DNA of 64,000 nucleotides from an uncultured beta proteobacterium (lineage in GTDB: Bacteria > Pseudomonadota > Gammaproteobacteria > Burkholderiales > Burkholderiaceae_C). A program made the translations under genes and the position numbers. Positions 17,001 through 26,251 of this stretch are shown piece after piece. The stretch covers positions 1-64,000 of the forward strand of contig CAIKVZ010000240.1 in the NCBI GenBank assembly GCA_903830985.1. The letters are read 5' to 3'. The first letter of the stretch is position 1. The number at the start of each line of letters is the position of its first letter. Below the pieces are notes generated by a model that worked only from the letters and a program-made list of their open reading frames with translations, ran no database searches and had not been told where the DNA came from.

Positions 17001-17971
17001 CGGTGATTGAGGACCATGGTCTTGCCGTCGAAGTGGGCGAGTGGGTGATTGCCAGCGCGCTGCAGCAAATGGTGCATTGGCGCACTGATGGTTTGGACCT
17101 GCGCGTGAGCGTGAATGTCGGCGCCAGGCAGTTGCAGCAGAATGATTTTGTCGCGCGCCTGCAGGCCATCCTGGAGGCGCATCCCGAAGTCAAACCGGGT
17201 GACCTGGAGCTTGAAGTGCTGGAAACCAGCGCGCTGGAGGACGTGGGCCAGATATCGCGGTTGATGCAGGACTGCCGCGAACTCGGTGTGAGCTTTGCGC
17301 TGGACGATTTTGGCACCGGTTATTCGTCGCTGACCTATCTCAAGCGCCTGCCGGTGAGCGTGCTCAAGATCGACCAGAGCTTCGTGCGCGACATGCTTGA
17401 CGACCCCGATGACCTGGCCATCCTGCAGGGCGTGATCGGTTTGGCCACGGCGTTTCGGCGCGAGGTCATCGCCGAAGGCGTGGAGACGGACGAGCATGGC
17501 AGCATGTTGCTGCAACTGGGCTGTGAATTGGCCCAGGGTTACGGCATTGCGCGCCCGATGCCAGCGCACGAGTTGCCAGCGTGGGTGGCCAGTTGGAAGC
17601 CCGCCGCCGCCTGGGTTGATCTGCCGCCCACCAGTCGAGACGATTTTCCCCTGCTCTTCGCCCGCGTCGAGTACCGCGGCTGGGTGCTCGGTGTGGATGC
17701 ATTTTTGCAAGGGGATCGCACGACACCGCCAGCGCTGGGCCATCAGCAGTTCCACCTTTGCAACTGGCTTGAGACCGATGGCCTGGCGCGCCATGGCGCC
17801 AGCCAGGGCTTTGAGCGGCTGGTCTCTGTGCTCCACGGTTTGCACGAACTGGCCGCGACGCTGTGTGAACTGCACTCCAGAGACCGCCAGTTGGCGCTGC
17901 ACCGGCGACATGAGTTGCACGCGCTGCGTGACCAATTGCTGGAGCATCTGCAGTCCCTGGTGCGGGAATAA
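14069..17971 (+). CDS. Membrane PAS/GAF GGDEF-EAL c-di-GMP signalling protein with CZB-like C-terminus
   Basis: This is a 1300-residue protein with a GTG start. It has about six N-terminal membrane helices (30-195), a PAS domain (about 215-325), a GAF domain (about 345-490), two more PAS domains (about 500-620 and 630-745), a GGDEF domain with MGGDEF at 828-833 and a preceding RxxD inhibitory site (REGD), and an EAL domain from about residue 900 with EALIRW near 958 and DDFGTGYSS. Both catalytic domains look intact, so it may make and degrade c-di-GMP. The last 110 residues resemble a zinc-sensing CZB domain: Cys1231, His1256 and His1259 are present, but Tyr1202 sits where the first His is expected. 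It probably senses oxygen, redox or metal state. It stands alone, 97 bp after lldR. Confidence 0.88.
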   Translation: MVQIPKQSAQSQALEALGEASFSWGASQTFLKHIITTLLVGSVISLIALRIVAPEQILRMAAPVLVLLVAGLGWVLLLSRQIQATIYVLSFGIWAVLTGAAWFTDGVRAPVVIAYPVIILTMAWMISARAALLVTAMTVLVTVWLALAEAGGYLPKPLPSSLVMHGGDQIVIYLLTAILAVFLVRAYQGRLQELARVGAALSLRTRDLEASKAELHRAQAVANVGSWAYDIGSGVMRCSTETRRIFALADSPVIPYADYLERIHPDDRPGVALAWQAAFEGQDFDNEIRIVVRGATHWVRQKAELTYAVDGTALSAMGTSQDISQRKQAEQHELFRSEILEHLSGSEALADILDAIVRGVERLDQAMLCSILLLDREGRHLGKGVAPSLPDFYNAALEGIEVGMGVGSCGTAAFTGERVVAEDISTHPYWAPYKELAAQADLGACWSQPILAASGQVLGTFAIYHRSAHSPAPADIAIIEQSAHLASIAIEKDQAAANLRASEEHHRAMVEWTPESIIVHRAGVIIYVNPAAVSLFGAQVAGDLIGRATRELIHPDSLEVQTMRMRNLMERVPIKSMVESKFLRLDGTPIDVEVQGTAIEYDGAPAIHVSVRDISERKQAEEKLQLAASVFTHAGEGIMITAADGTIIDVNQAFTRITGYSRDEALGQNPRLLNSGRHTHDFFADMWQSLSVQGHWFGEVWNRRKSGEVYVEVQTISAVGDALGNTRQYVALFSDITAAKEHQRQLEHIAHYDALTSLPNRSLLADRLHQAMAQAVRRSQRLAVVFLDLDGFKAVNDKHGHEAGDQLLIALAAQMKLALREGDSLARMGGDEFVAVLVDLDDVAATLPLLNRLLAAAAQAVRVGDLQLQVSASLGVTFYPQHEDVDADQLLRQADQAMYQAKLAGKNRSHVFDSAQDSSVRGHHESLERIQTALNAREFVLHYQPKVNMRTGVVTGVEALIRWQHPQRGLLAPAMFLPVIEDHGLAVEVGEWVIASALQQMVHWRTDGLDLRVSVNVGARQLQQNDFVARLQAILEAHPEVKPGDLELEVLETSALEDVGQISRLMQDCRELGVSFALDDFGTGYSSLTYLKRLPVSVLKIDQSFVRDMLDDPDDLAILQGVIGLATAFRREVIAEGVETDEHGSMLLQLGCELAQGYGIARPMPAHELPAWVASWKPAAAWVDLPPTSRDDFPLLFARVEYRGWVLGVDAFLQGDRTTPPALGHQQFHLCNWLETDGLARHGASQGFERLVSVLHGLHELAATLCELHSRDRQLALHRRHELHALRDQLLEHLQSLVRE

Positions 17972-18101
17972 CGCAGGTTTTGTCCACACACGCTGTGCCC
18001 TACGGTGTTGATAACTTGCGGGATAAGTCCCCGAAAGGGCGCCAGCACTGGCTTGGCGGGTACTGCGTAAAAAACATGCAATGTCCGCGAAGTCGCCTCG
18101 A

Positions 18102-18115
18102 AACCGCTGGCGGTT
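18102..18115. repeat. Palindrome AACCGC-TG-GCGGTT in the 285-bp gap
   Basis: The 17972-18256 gap between the c-di-GMP gene and the ElaB-like gene contains this 6-2-6 perfect dyad. It has no T run on either side, so it is more likely a protein-binding site than a terminator. Nothing else in the gap was recognised, and no promoter was convincing. Confidence 0.3.
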
Positions 18116-18256
18116 CGCATTCCACGAAATTTCCCAGCACAGGACAGCACTGCAAGTCCGGGTGATGGTGCCTCCCGGAACTTGAGTTTTCGCAACTGGA
18201 CTTTGCCATCGGCTCGTAGCATGGGTTTAGATCTTCTTAACCAATGGAGCACTGAA

Positions 18257-18568
18257 ATGACTGAGTTGAGCACTGTCCACAAAGACAAATTGATGAGTGA
18301 CCTGCGGGTCGTCATTGCCGATGCCGAGGAACTGTTGCGTATGACCGCCGACCAGGCGGGAGAGAGCGCTGCGGACCTTCGCGGACGCTTGCAGGCGCGG
18401 ATGCAGCAGGCCAAGGCAGACCTGATTCAGTTGCAGCATGCTGCCGTTGTCAGGGTCAAGGAAGCCGGACATGCCACCGACGAATTCGTGCACGAAAATC
18501 CCTGGAAATCGATTGGTGTGGCCGCTGGCATCGGCATGGTCGTGGGCTTGTTGATCGGTCGGCGCTGA
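18257..18568 (+). CDS. ElaB/YqjD/DUF883-family membrane-anchored protein
   Basis: This 103-residue protein has a long amphipathic helical N-terminal part (10-75) and a C-terminal membrane anchor (about 83-101, GVAAGIGMVVGLLIGRR). The central FVHENPWKSIGVAAGIG is the hallmark of the DUF883 family. E. coli relatives tether to the inner membrane and bind ribosomes in stationary phase. The ATG at 18257 has GGAG 7 bases upstream, so the longer frame from 18182 is rejected. It is first of a yqjD-yqjE-yqjK-like trio, probably one operon. Confidence 0.88.
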   Translation: MTELSTVHKDKLMSDLRVVIADAEELLRMTADQAGESAADLRGRLQARMQQAKADLIQLQHAAVVRVKEAGHATDEFVHENPWKSIGVAAGIGMVVGLLIGRR

Positions 18569-18574
18569 TCCATC

Positions 18575-18964
18575 GTGGGCGTTCCAGGCTCTGACCCGAC
18601 TGCGGGACTTTTTGGCTCCCTGCGCCGGTTGATAGGCACGGCGGCAGAGGTGGCGAGGGTGCGCTTGGCACTGCTGGCAACAGAACTTGAACTGGAGAAG
18701 CAGCGCCTGCTGGAGGGGCTTTTCTGGGGCGCGATCTCCCTGGTTTTGTTGAGCGCCGGGATCGTGCTGACCTGCGGTTTCGTGGTGCTGTTGATGTGGG
18801 AGGGCTATCGGCTGGCCGCTGTGGGTGTGCTGGCGCTGGCCTTTCTTGCGGCAGGCGCGGTTCTGCTCCGCTTTGCGCGGCTGCGACTGAGCAGCCCGGG
18901 TGGCATGTTCGAAGCCAGCGTGGCAGAGTTGGCGCGTGATCATTCCAGCCTTACCGGCCAATAG
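18575..18964 (+). CDS. YqjE/phage-holin-III-like membrane protein
   Basis: This 129-residue protein has a GTG start 6 bp after the DUF883 gene. An amphipathic N-terminal segment (about 12-45) precedes two adjacent transmembrane helices (about 50-72 and 80-100), the arrangement of the YqjE (DUF1469) family. It is encoded with ElaB/YqjD and YqjK proteins in many proteobacteria. The molecular role is not established; a membrane-stress function is inferred only from the conserved neighbourhood. Confidence 0.8.
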   Translation: MGVPGSDPTAGLFGSLRRLIGTAAEVARVRLALLATELELEKQRLLEGLFWGAISLVLLSAGIVLTCGFVVLLMWEGYRLAAVGVLALAFLAAGAVLLRFARLRLSSPGGMFEASVAELARDHSSLTGQ

Positions 18965-18976
18965 TGCCCTCGCCAT

Positions 18977-19285
18977 ATGACGTCCCAGCGCGTTGCAGAA
19001 CTGTTGCTTCGGCGTCAGAGCTTGGTCTTGCGCAGTGCCGAAATGCGTGTCATTTTGGCCAGTCAGGCGCGGGTCCTGGCGCCGCCGCTGGCCTTGGCCG
19101 ACCGATCACTGTCGGCCCTTCTTTGGTTACGCCGACACCCTGAGTGGCCACTTGGCTTGATGCTGGTTGTTGTCTTGACGCGGCCCGCGTCAAGCGTTCG
19201 CTGGGTCGGGAAACTGCTGTCGGCTTGGGCGCTTTTTCAACGCATTCGAGCGCCGCTGGACGCCTTGACTTCGCATCGCCCGTGA
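18977..19285 (+). CDS. YqjK-like protein
   Basis: This 102-residue basic protein has one weak hydrophobic stretch (about 57-72). The N-terminal part rich in Arg, Leu and Gln matches the small YqjK-like family found third in yqjD-yqjE-yqjK clusters. It starts 12 bp after the YqjE-like gene, so it is probably cotranscribed. Function is unknown. It converges with pdxH, with only 12 bp between stop codons and no visible terminator. Confidence 0.7.
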   Translation: MTSQRVAELLLRRQSLVLRSAEMRVILASQARVLAPPLALADRSLSALLWLRRHPEWPLGLMLVVVLTRPASSVRWVGKLLSAWALFQRIRAPLDALTSHRP

Positions 19286-19297
19286 TGGCCGGTATCA

Positions 19298-19936
19298 CTA
19301 CGGGGCCAGGCGTTCGCGCAACCAGCCTTGCTGGCTGTCCAGGGTGTAGCGAAGCCGATCGTGCAGACGACTTTTTCGCCCTTGCCAGAATTGCCAACTG
19401 TCTGGAACCAGACGGTAGCCGCCCCAGTGCGGCGGGCGCGGTGGTTGCAGCAGAAATTGGGTGGCATACCGGGCCGCATTGGCCAGCAAAACGCCGCGAC
19501 CTGAAATGACCTGGCTTTGCGGACTCGCCCAGGCGCCAATGCGTGACTCCAGTGGACGGCTCCTGAAATAGGCGTCGCTTTCCTCGTCGCTGACTTTTTC
19601 AACAAGTCCTTCAATGCGCACCACGCGCTCAAGTTCAACCCAATGGAATTGCAGTGCGGCAAAGGGGTTGCCTGCCAGTTCCTGCCCCTTGCGGCTCTCA
19701 TAGTTGGTGAACCAGATGATGCCGCGCGCGTCATAGCCCTTGATGAGCACCACCCGGGTCGAGGGGCGCAGCGTATGGCTCACGGTGGCGACGGTCATGG
19801 CGTTCGGTTCGGGAACCTGCCCTTCTATGGCTTCTTTCAGCCACAGGTCAAATTGTTGCAGAGGGTCGGCGCAGGACGCTTCTTCGCTCAGTTCGGCGCG
19901 CTCGTAGCTCTTGCGGAGATCGGCAATGTGGGTCAT
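19298..19936 (-). CDS. pdxH: Pyridoxamine 5'-phosphate oxidase
   Basis: This 212-residue FMN enzyme oxidises pyridoxamine- and pyridoxine-5'-phosphate to pyridoxal 5'-phosphate, in vitamin B6 synthesis and salvage. It has the family features [21 protein letters not shown] (FMN binding), [14 protein letters not shown], and the C-terminal dimerisation part with [11 protein letters not shown] and [12 protein letters not shown]. The start MTHIADLRK at 19936 matches the usual N-terminus; an 11-codon extension upstream is rejected. Full length for the family. It is divergent from edd across 96 bp. Confidence 0.95.
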   Translation of the reverse strand: MTHIADLRKSYERAELSEEASCADPLQQFDLWLKEAIEGQVPEPNAMTVATVSHTLRPSTRVVLIKGYDARGIIWFTNYESRKGQELAGNPFAALQFHWVELERVVRIEGLVEKVSDEESDAYFRSRPLESRIGAWASPQSQVISGRGVLLANAARYATQFLLQPPRPPHWGGYRLVPDSWQFWQGRKSRLHDRLRYTLDSQQGWLRERLAP

Positions 19937-20002
19937 GGATTTTCGAGTGGTGATCGCGATACCCCGCATTGTGCAGGGCCGGGAACTGCTAACATGCGGT
20001 GT

Positions 20003-20015
20003 GTAACTTAGTTAC
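20003..20015. promoter_or_regulatory. Candidate operator upstream of edd
   Basis: GTAAC-TTA-GTTAC is a perfect 5-3-5 dyad starting 30 bases before the edd ATG. With flanks, TGTAACTTAGTTACC matches 12 of 15 positions of the HexR-type consensus that controls Entner-Doudoroff genes in other proteobacteria. A -10-like TAACAT lies just upstream, so a bound protein would cover the transcription start. The regulator itself is not in the window. Confidence 0.45.
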
Positions 20016-20032
20016 CAATTATTTGGAAAATC

Positions 20033-21880
20033 ATGAAACTGCATCCCCGAATCGAAACTGTCTGGCAGCGCATCGTGCGGCGCAGCGCGCCCACCCGACT
20101 CGACTATCTGACGCGCCTGACAGCCATGGCCAGCCGTGCTCCCGGCCCGCAGCGCATGGGCTGTGCCAACGTGGCACACGCCTTTGCCGGCATGCCCGCC
20201 AACGACAAGCTCAAGGTGGTGGCGCAAAAGGCGCCCAACATCGGCATCGTCACAGCGTACAACGATATGCTGTCGGCGCATACGCCGATGCAGGGCTATC
20301 CGGACCTGATCAAGGCCGAGGCGCGGCGCTGGGGTGCCACGGCGCAGGTGGCCGGTGGCGTGCCGGCCATGTGCGACGGCGTGACACAGGGCACACCCGG
20401 CATGGAGCTGAGTCTGTTCAGCCGCGACGTGATCGCCATGGCCACCGCGGTTTCGCTCAGCCACGACGTGTTTGACGCCGCGCTGCTGCTGGGGGTGTGC
20501 GACAAGATCGTGCCGGGACTGCTGATCGGCGCTCTGCAGTTTGGCCATTTGCCGACGGTTTTCGTGCCTGCCGGCCCCATGCCATCGGGTCTTTCCAATA
20601 ATGACAAGGCCAAGGTGCGTGAGCAGGCAGCGCAAGGGCTGGTCGGGCGTGAAGCGCTGCTGGACGCGGAACAGCGCGCCTACCATGCACCCGGCACCTG
20701 CACCTTTTACGGCACGGCCAACAGCAACCAGATGCTGCTCGAAGCCATGGGCCTGCACGTTCCCGGAACGGCCTTTGTGGCGCCGGGAGGCGCCCTGCGT
20801 GACGAACTCACGCGCGAGTCGGTGCGCACGGTCCTGGGCATCACCAGGGAACAGCGCTTTGCGCCCATCGGGCGGGTGGTGGATGAGCACTGCATCGTCA
20901 ATGCCATGGTGGCCTTGCTGGCCACCGGCGGCTCGACGAATCACCTGATCCATTGGGTCGCTGTGGCCCGTGCGGCCGGGATCGTGATCGACTGGGACGA
21001 CTTTGCCGCGCTGTCCGAGGTCGTGCCGCTGCTGACCCGGGTCTATCCCAACGGTAGCGCGGACGTGAACCAGTTCCAGGCGGCTGGAGGCCCGGGCTTG
21101 GTGATCCGTGAATTGCTCGACGCCGGCTTCATGTTCGAGGACGTGCTGACCGTGCGGTCCGAAGGAATTCGCGCCTATACCCGCGTGCCGAGTCTGACGA
21201 CCGCTGCGCAAAGGCTGGAGTGGAGTGATCTGGGCCCGAGCCAGGATGAAGCCGTGGTGCGCCCTGTTGCTCAGCCGTTCAGCGCCACGGGCGGCCTCAA
21301 GTTGTTGCAGGGCAATCTGGGACGCAGCGTGATCAAGGTGTCTGCCGTGCCCGAGGATCGGCATGTGGTGCAGGGCCCGGTGCGGGTGTTCGATGCCCAG
21401 GAGGCACTGCTGGAAGCCTTTAACTCGGGCGAACTCGAGCGCCTGTGCGAGCAGGACCCGCAGCACAGCCTGATTTGTTTGGTGCGCTGGCAGGGCCCGC
21501 AGGCCAATGGCATGCCGGAACTGCACAAGCTCACGCCGCCCCTGGCCGTGCTGCAAGGCAAAGGCTTCAAGGTGGCGCTGGTCACCGATGGGCGCATGAG
21601 CGGCGCTTCGGGCAAGGTCCCCGCCGCCATCCACGTGTCGCCCGAAGCCGCCATGGGGGGTCCGCTGGCCAAGGTGTGCGATGGCGACGTGATCCGTCTG
21701 GATGCGCCAGCTGGAACGCTGACGGTGCTGGTGGAGGAATCGGTCTGGGCGCAAAGGACTGTGGCCACCCTGCCGGAGTCCCTGCGCCTGGGCAACGCCG
21801 TCGGTCTGGGTCGGGATCTGTTTTCCGGAATGCGGCGCAATGCCGTCACGGCTGAAGAAGGAGCATGCACATGGCTGTAA
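20033..21880 (+). CDS. edd: Phosphogluconate dehydratase
   Basis: This 615-residue cytosolic enzyme of the IlvD/Edd family converts 6-phosphogluconate to 2-keto-3-deoxy-6-phosphogluconate, the first committed step of the Entner-Doudoroff pathway. Iron-sulfur ligands appear in [19 protein letters not shown] and [13 protein letters not shown], and the C-terminal [19 protein letters not shown] is typical. Length equals the family norm. It overlaps eda by 10 bases, so the two enzymes are translated together. Confidence 0.96.
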   Translation: MKLHPRIETVWQRIVRRSAPTRLDYLTRLTAMASRAPGPQRMGCANVAHAFAGMPANDKLKVVAQKAPNIGIVTAYNDMLSAHTPMQGYPDLIKAEARRWGATAQVAGGVPAMCDGVTQGTPGMELSLFSRDVIAMATAVSLSHDVFDAALLLGVCDKIVPGLLIGALQFGHLPTVFVPAGPMPSGLSNNDKAKVREQAAQGLVGREALLDAEQRAYHAPGTCTFYGTANSNQMLLEAMGLHVPGTAFVAPGGALRDELTRESVRTVLGITREQRFAPIGRVVDEHCIVNAMVALLATGGSTNHLIHWVAVARAAGIVIDWDDFAALSEVVPLLTRVYPNGSADVNQFQAAGGPGLVIRELLDAGFMFEDVLTVRSEGIRAYTRVPSLTTAAQRLEWSDLGPSQDEAVVRPVAQPFSATGGLKLLQGNLGRSVIKVSAVPEDRHVVQGPVRVFDAQEALLEAFNSGELERLCEQDPQHSLICLVRWQGPQANGMPELHKLTPPLAVLQGKGFKVALVTDGRMSGASGKVPAAIHVSPEAAMGGPLAKVCDGDVIRLDAPAGTLTVLVEESVWAQRTVATLPESLRLGNAVGLGRDLFSGMRRNAVTAEEGACTWL

Positions 21881-22527
21881 GCGAAAAACTTAATGCCCTG
21901 CAGGTCATGCAGGACGCACCGGTGATCCCGGTGATTGTTTTGCACGACGTGGCCCACGCCGTCCCCTTGGCGCGGGCCCTGGTGGCCGGTGGCGTGCGCA
22001 TGCTGGAGGTGACGCTGCGCACACCGCAGGCGCTGGCTTGCATGGAAGCCATTGCGCGCCAGGTGCCCGAGGCGGTGCTGGGGGCCGGCACGGTGCGCAG
22101 TCCGGCCGAGGCGCTGGCCGCGCACAGTGCCGGCGCGCGCTTTGCCGTGAGCCCGGGCTATACCTCGCGCGTCGGCCAAGCCTGCCGCGACTTGGATCTG
22201 CCGCTGCTGCCGGGTGTGGCCACGGGCAGCGAAATCATGATGGCGATGGAAGACGGCTTCACGCAGCTCAAATTTTTCCCGGCCCTGCAGGCAGGGGGGC
22301 TCGCCATGCTCAAGGCCTGGAGCGGGCCGTTTGGCGAGATCCGGTTTTGCCCGACGGGCGGCATCACGCTGCAAAACGCCGCCGATTTTCTGGCTTTGCC
22401 CAATGTGGTGTGCGTGGGCGGCTCCTGGCTGGTACCAGCGGACGCCATGGCGCAGGGCGACTGGGCGCGCATCACGCGTCTGGCCAGCGAAACAGCGGTG
22501 CTGAAAATGCCGGCAGCTGCCAGATGA
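21871..22527 (+). CDS. eda: KDPG aldolase (2-dehydro-3-deoxyphosphogluconate aldolase)
   Basis: This 218-residue class I aldolase splits KDPG into pyruvate and glyceraldehyde 3-phosphate. The Schiff-base lysine is in FTQLKFFPA, the catalytic Glu in LEVTLRTP, and PTGGI binds phosphate. AAGGAG (21858-21863) is one base from an ATG at 21865 but 7 from the ATG at 21871, so the latter is chosen. It lies within the end of edd, completing a two-gene Entner-Doudoroff operon. Confidence 0.95.
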   Translation: MAVSEKLNALQVMQDAPVIPVIVLHDVAHAVPLARALVAGGVRMLEVTLRTPQALACMEAIARQVPEAVLGAGTVRSPAEALAAHSAGARFAVSPGYTSRVGQACRDLDLPLLPGVATGSEIMMAMEDGFTQLKFFPALQAGGLAMLKAWSGPFGEIRFCPTGGITLQNAADFLALPNVVCVGGSWLVPADAMAQGDWARITRLASETAVLKMPAAAR

Positions 22528-22544
22528 GGGTATCCGGAGGGCCA

Positions 22545-22585
22545 TTGACTTGGCTCAAGATCAGTGCAAAGCGGCTGCTGATAAT
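22545..22585 (+). promoter_or_regulatory. FNR/CRP-type box and -10 element in front of hemerythrin
   Basis: TTGA-N6-TCAA (22545-22558) has both half sites of the FNR/Anr/Dnr-type box. A -10 element GATAAT (22580-22585, five of six to TATAAT) follows. The start would be near 22592, centring the box close to -41, the class II activator position. GGAG (22603-22606) and the ATG at 22614 follow immediately. Confidence 0.5.
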
Positions 22586-22613
22586 CGGGGTGCACTTCTT
22601 ATGGAGATCCCCG

Positions 22614-23120
22614 ATGAAAGCTGTTGCCGACACCGTGAATTTTGAGGCCCTGGACAGCTGCCACCAGCAGATCAGTTCGCATTTGAATGATTTGGCGGAA
22701 TTGGCCAAGCACGTAGCGGCGAACGGCGTGGACGCCAAGGCACAGCAACTGGCAGGAGCCATTGAAGCCTTCTTTTCCGGCACATCGCGCCAGCACCACC
22801 TGGACGAAGAGCGCAATGTCTTTCCGCTGCTGCTGGTAGGCGGCAACGCGGAGTTGGCCACTGCCGTGAGCAGCCTGCAGCAGGACCATGGCTGGATCGA
22901 GGAGAACTGGTTGGAACTGGCGCCGCAGTTGCGCGCCATTGCCTTGGGCAACAACTGGCTGGACGATGCGGAATTTCAGCATTACGTCGAGGTGTTTCTC
23001 GAACTGGTGCGGGGCCACATTGCCCTGGAAGAAACACTGATTTATCCGGAATCCAAGGCGCGCTGGGCACAGGCCGTAGAGGCCCGCGCGGTCCGGGCAG
23101 CGCAGCGCAACGCCGCGTAG
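22614..23120 (+). CDS. Hemerythrin-type HHE cation-binding protein
   Basis: This 168-residue all-helical protein has the His/Glu pattern of hemerythrin-like domains: His in DSCHQQISSH, HHLDEE near residue 61, QQDHGWIEENW, and RGHIALEETLIYP near the C-terminus. It probably binds a di-iron centre and oxygen or nitric oxide in the cytoplasm. GGAG 7 bases before the ATG fixes the start. The FNR-type box upstream fits an oxygen-related role. It is likely a separate transcript from eda. Confidence 0.87.
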   Translation: MKAVADTVNFEALDSCHQQISSHLNDLAELAKHVAANGVDAKAQQLAGAIEAFFSGTSRQHHLDEERNVFPLLLVGGNAELATAVSSLQQDHGWIEENWLELAPQLRAIALGNNWLDDAEFQHYVEVFLELVRGHIALEETLIYPESKARWAQAVEARAVRAAQRNAA

Positions 23121-23152
23121 CCGCCCGCCGCACCCGCCCGCCGCACCCGCCG
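23121..23152. repeat. GC-rich 13-bp tandem repeat
   Basis: CCGCCCGCCGCAC is present twice in tandem (23121-23133, 23134-23146) plus a partial third copy, starting directly after the hemerythrin stop codon. It is non-coding and could vary in copy number by slippage. Confidence 0.6.
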
Positions 23153-23230
23153 GCGTTCCGGGGCGTGCAACTTCGCTCGGAGTGATGCACTGGCCCTGGC
23201 GCCCAGTTGTTGCCGGGGTAATATCACCCC

Positions 23231-24748
<1,518 letters not shown>

Positions 24749-24751
24749 CTG

Positions 24752-24780
24752 TATTTCGGATGGTTTAAATGTCTGAAATA
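24752..24780. promoter_or_regulatory. Candidate enhancer (upstream activating) site
   Basis: TATTTCGGA (24752-24760) and TCTGAAATA (24772-24780) are 9-bp inverted arms with one mismatch. They start directly after the activator gene and lie about 60-85 bases upstream of the sigma-54 promoter. This suits a binding site for the Fis-type helix-turn-helix of the neighbouring activator. No T run follows, so it is not a simple terminator. Confidence 0.5.
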
Positions 24781-24837
24781 AAGGCAATTGGTTTGTCAAA
24801 ACACTGACGGCTTCTTTGAAATCAAGCACTTGCGCGC

Positions 24838-24852
24838 TGGCACGTTAGCTGC
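24838..24852 (+). promoter_or_regulatory. Sigma-54 (-24/-12) promoter
   Basis: TGGCACG-TTAG-CTGC matches the consensus TGGCACG-N4-TTGC at 10 of 11 fixed positions with correct spacing of the GG and GC pairs. Transcription should start near 24863, 23 bases before the transporter ATG. It sits between a sigma-54 activator gene and its likely target operon. Confidence 0.88.
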
Positions 24853-24885
24853 GTAGTCTGTCTACCACCACAAGGAGACATTCCC

Positions 24886-26067
24886 ATGCATCGTCGCACC
24901 CTGATCGCACTGGCCACCCTGGCCGCGGCCATTGCCGCACCGGCTTTTGGCCAGTCCAAGGAAATCAAGATCGCCCACATCTACAGCAAGACCGGCGCGC
25001 TGGAAGCGTACGGCAAGCAGACGCAGACCGGCTTCATGATGGGCCTGGACTACGCCACCCAGGGTAGCATGATGGTGGCCGGCAAGAAGCTGGTGGTGAT
25101 CGAGAAGGACGACCAGGGCAAGCCCGATCTGGGCAAGAGCCTGCTGGCCGCCGCCTATGGCGACGACAAGGTCGACCTGGCCGTGGGACCGACGGCTTCG
25201 CCCGTGGCCCTGGCCATGCTGCCCGTGGCAGAGGAGTACAAGAAGATCCTGCTGGTCGAACCGGCCGTGGCCGACAGCATCACCGGTGACAAGTGGAACA
25301 AGTACATCTTCCGCACCGGGCGCAACTCCAGCCAGGACGCCATTGCCAACGCCGTGGCGCAGGACAAGGAAGGCGTGAGCATCGTCACCATGGCGCAGGA
25401 TTCCGCCTTTGGCCGTGACGGCGTGAAGGCCTTCAAGGAGGCGCTGAAGAAGGCCAAGCTGGTGCATGAGGAGTACCTGCCACCGGCGACCACCGACTTC
25501 ACCGCCGGCGGCCAGCGCATCATTGACAAGCTCAAGGCGCTGCCCGGACGCAAGGTGATCTTCATCATCTGGGCCGGCGGCAACCCGTTCAAGATCGCCG
25601 ACATGGACCTGAAACGCCACGGCATCGAAATCGCCACCGGTGGCAACATCCTGCCCGCCATGACGGCGTACAAGCAGTTCCCCGGCATGGAGGGCGCGGC
25701 CTACTACTACTTCGGCATCCCCAAGAACCCGGTGAACGAGGCCATGGTGGCCCAGCACTACAAGCAGTTCAAGACGCCGCCGGACTTCTTCACCGCCGGC
25801 GGTTTCTCCGCCGCGATGGCGGTGGTGACGGCACTCAAGGCCACCAAGGGCGACACCGCCACCAACGGACTGATCAAGGTCATGGAAGGCATGAGCTTTG
25901 ACACGCCCAAGGGCAAGATGACGTTCCGCAAGGAAGACCACCAGGCCATGCAGAGCATGTACCACTTCAAGATCAAGGTCGACCCGGCCTTTGCCTGGGG
26001 CGTGCCGGAACTGGTGCGCGAGATCAAGGCCGAAGAGATGGCCGTTCCGATCAGGAATAAACGCTAA
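24886..26067 (+). CDS. Branched-chain-type ABC transporter substrate-binding protein
   Basis: This 393-residue periplasmic protein of the LivK/peripla_BP_6 class has a Sec signal peptide (about 1-22, cleavage after APAFG). The mature start KEIKIAHIYSKTGALEAYG is typical. It binds the substrate for the LivGFHM-like transporter encoded next. AAGGAG lies about 9 bases before the ATG. The sigma-54 promoter lies directly upstream. Neighbouring hydrolases suggest 3-hydroxybutyrate or its short oligomers as ligand, but an amino acid, amide or aromatic acid is equally possible from sequence alone. Confidence 0.88.
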   Translation: MHRRTLIALATLAAAIAAPAFGQSKEIKIAHIYSKTGALEAYGKQTQTGFMMGLDYATQGSMMVAGKKLVVIEKDDQGKPDLGKSLLAAAYGDDKVDLAVGPTASPVALAMLPVAEEYKKILLVEPAVADSITGDKWNKYIFRTGRNSSQDAIANAVAQDKEGVSIVTMAQDSAFGRDGVKAFKEALKKAKLVHEEYLPPATTDFTAGGQRIIDKLKALPGRKVIFIIWAGGNPFKIADMDLKRHGIEIATGGNILPAMTAYKQFPGMEGAAYYYFGIPKNPVNEAMVAQHYKQFKTPPDFFTAGGFSAAMAVVTALKATKGDTATNGLIKVMEGMSFDTPKGKMTFRKEDHQAMQSMYHFKIKVDPAFAWGVPELVREIKAEEMAVPIRNKR

Positions 26068-26096
26068 GCCCGATCAGGCGAAATCACGGCCTGGAC

Positions 26097-26168
26097 CGTC
26101 ATTGCGAGGCGCGTAAGCGACGTGGCAATCCAGCATGGACTGCCGCGGCCTGCGGCCTCGCAGTGACG
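26097..26168. repeat. Intergenic palindromic repeat element (72 bp)
   Basis: Ends CGTCATTGCGAGG and CCTCGCAGTGACG are inverted with one mismatch in 13. The interior carries further complementary pieces (GGCAATCCAGCATGGACTGCC, CCGCGGCCTGCGG). Elements beginning CGTCATTGCGAG are widespread intergenic repeats in proteobacteria, mobilised or copied without coding capacity. This copy lies between the binding protein and the ATPase genes of one operon and can fold into a long RNA hairpin, possibly setting their relative expression. Confidence 0.75.
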
Positions 26169-26251
26169 AGCGGTTTTCGCATGAGCCGACGGCTCGCGAA
26201 GACGTGAAGATTCTCCCAATCGACAACCCATCGCTGACGAGGCGATCCAAC

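Noticed and set aside
18140-18256. GGAACTT upstream of the ElaB-like gene as a sigma-E -35 box
   Set aside because: No suitable -10 element follows at the required spacing.
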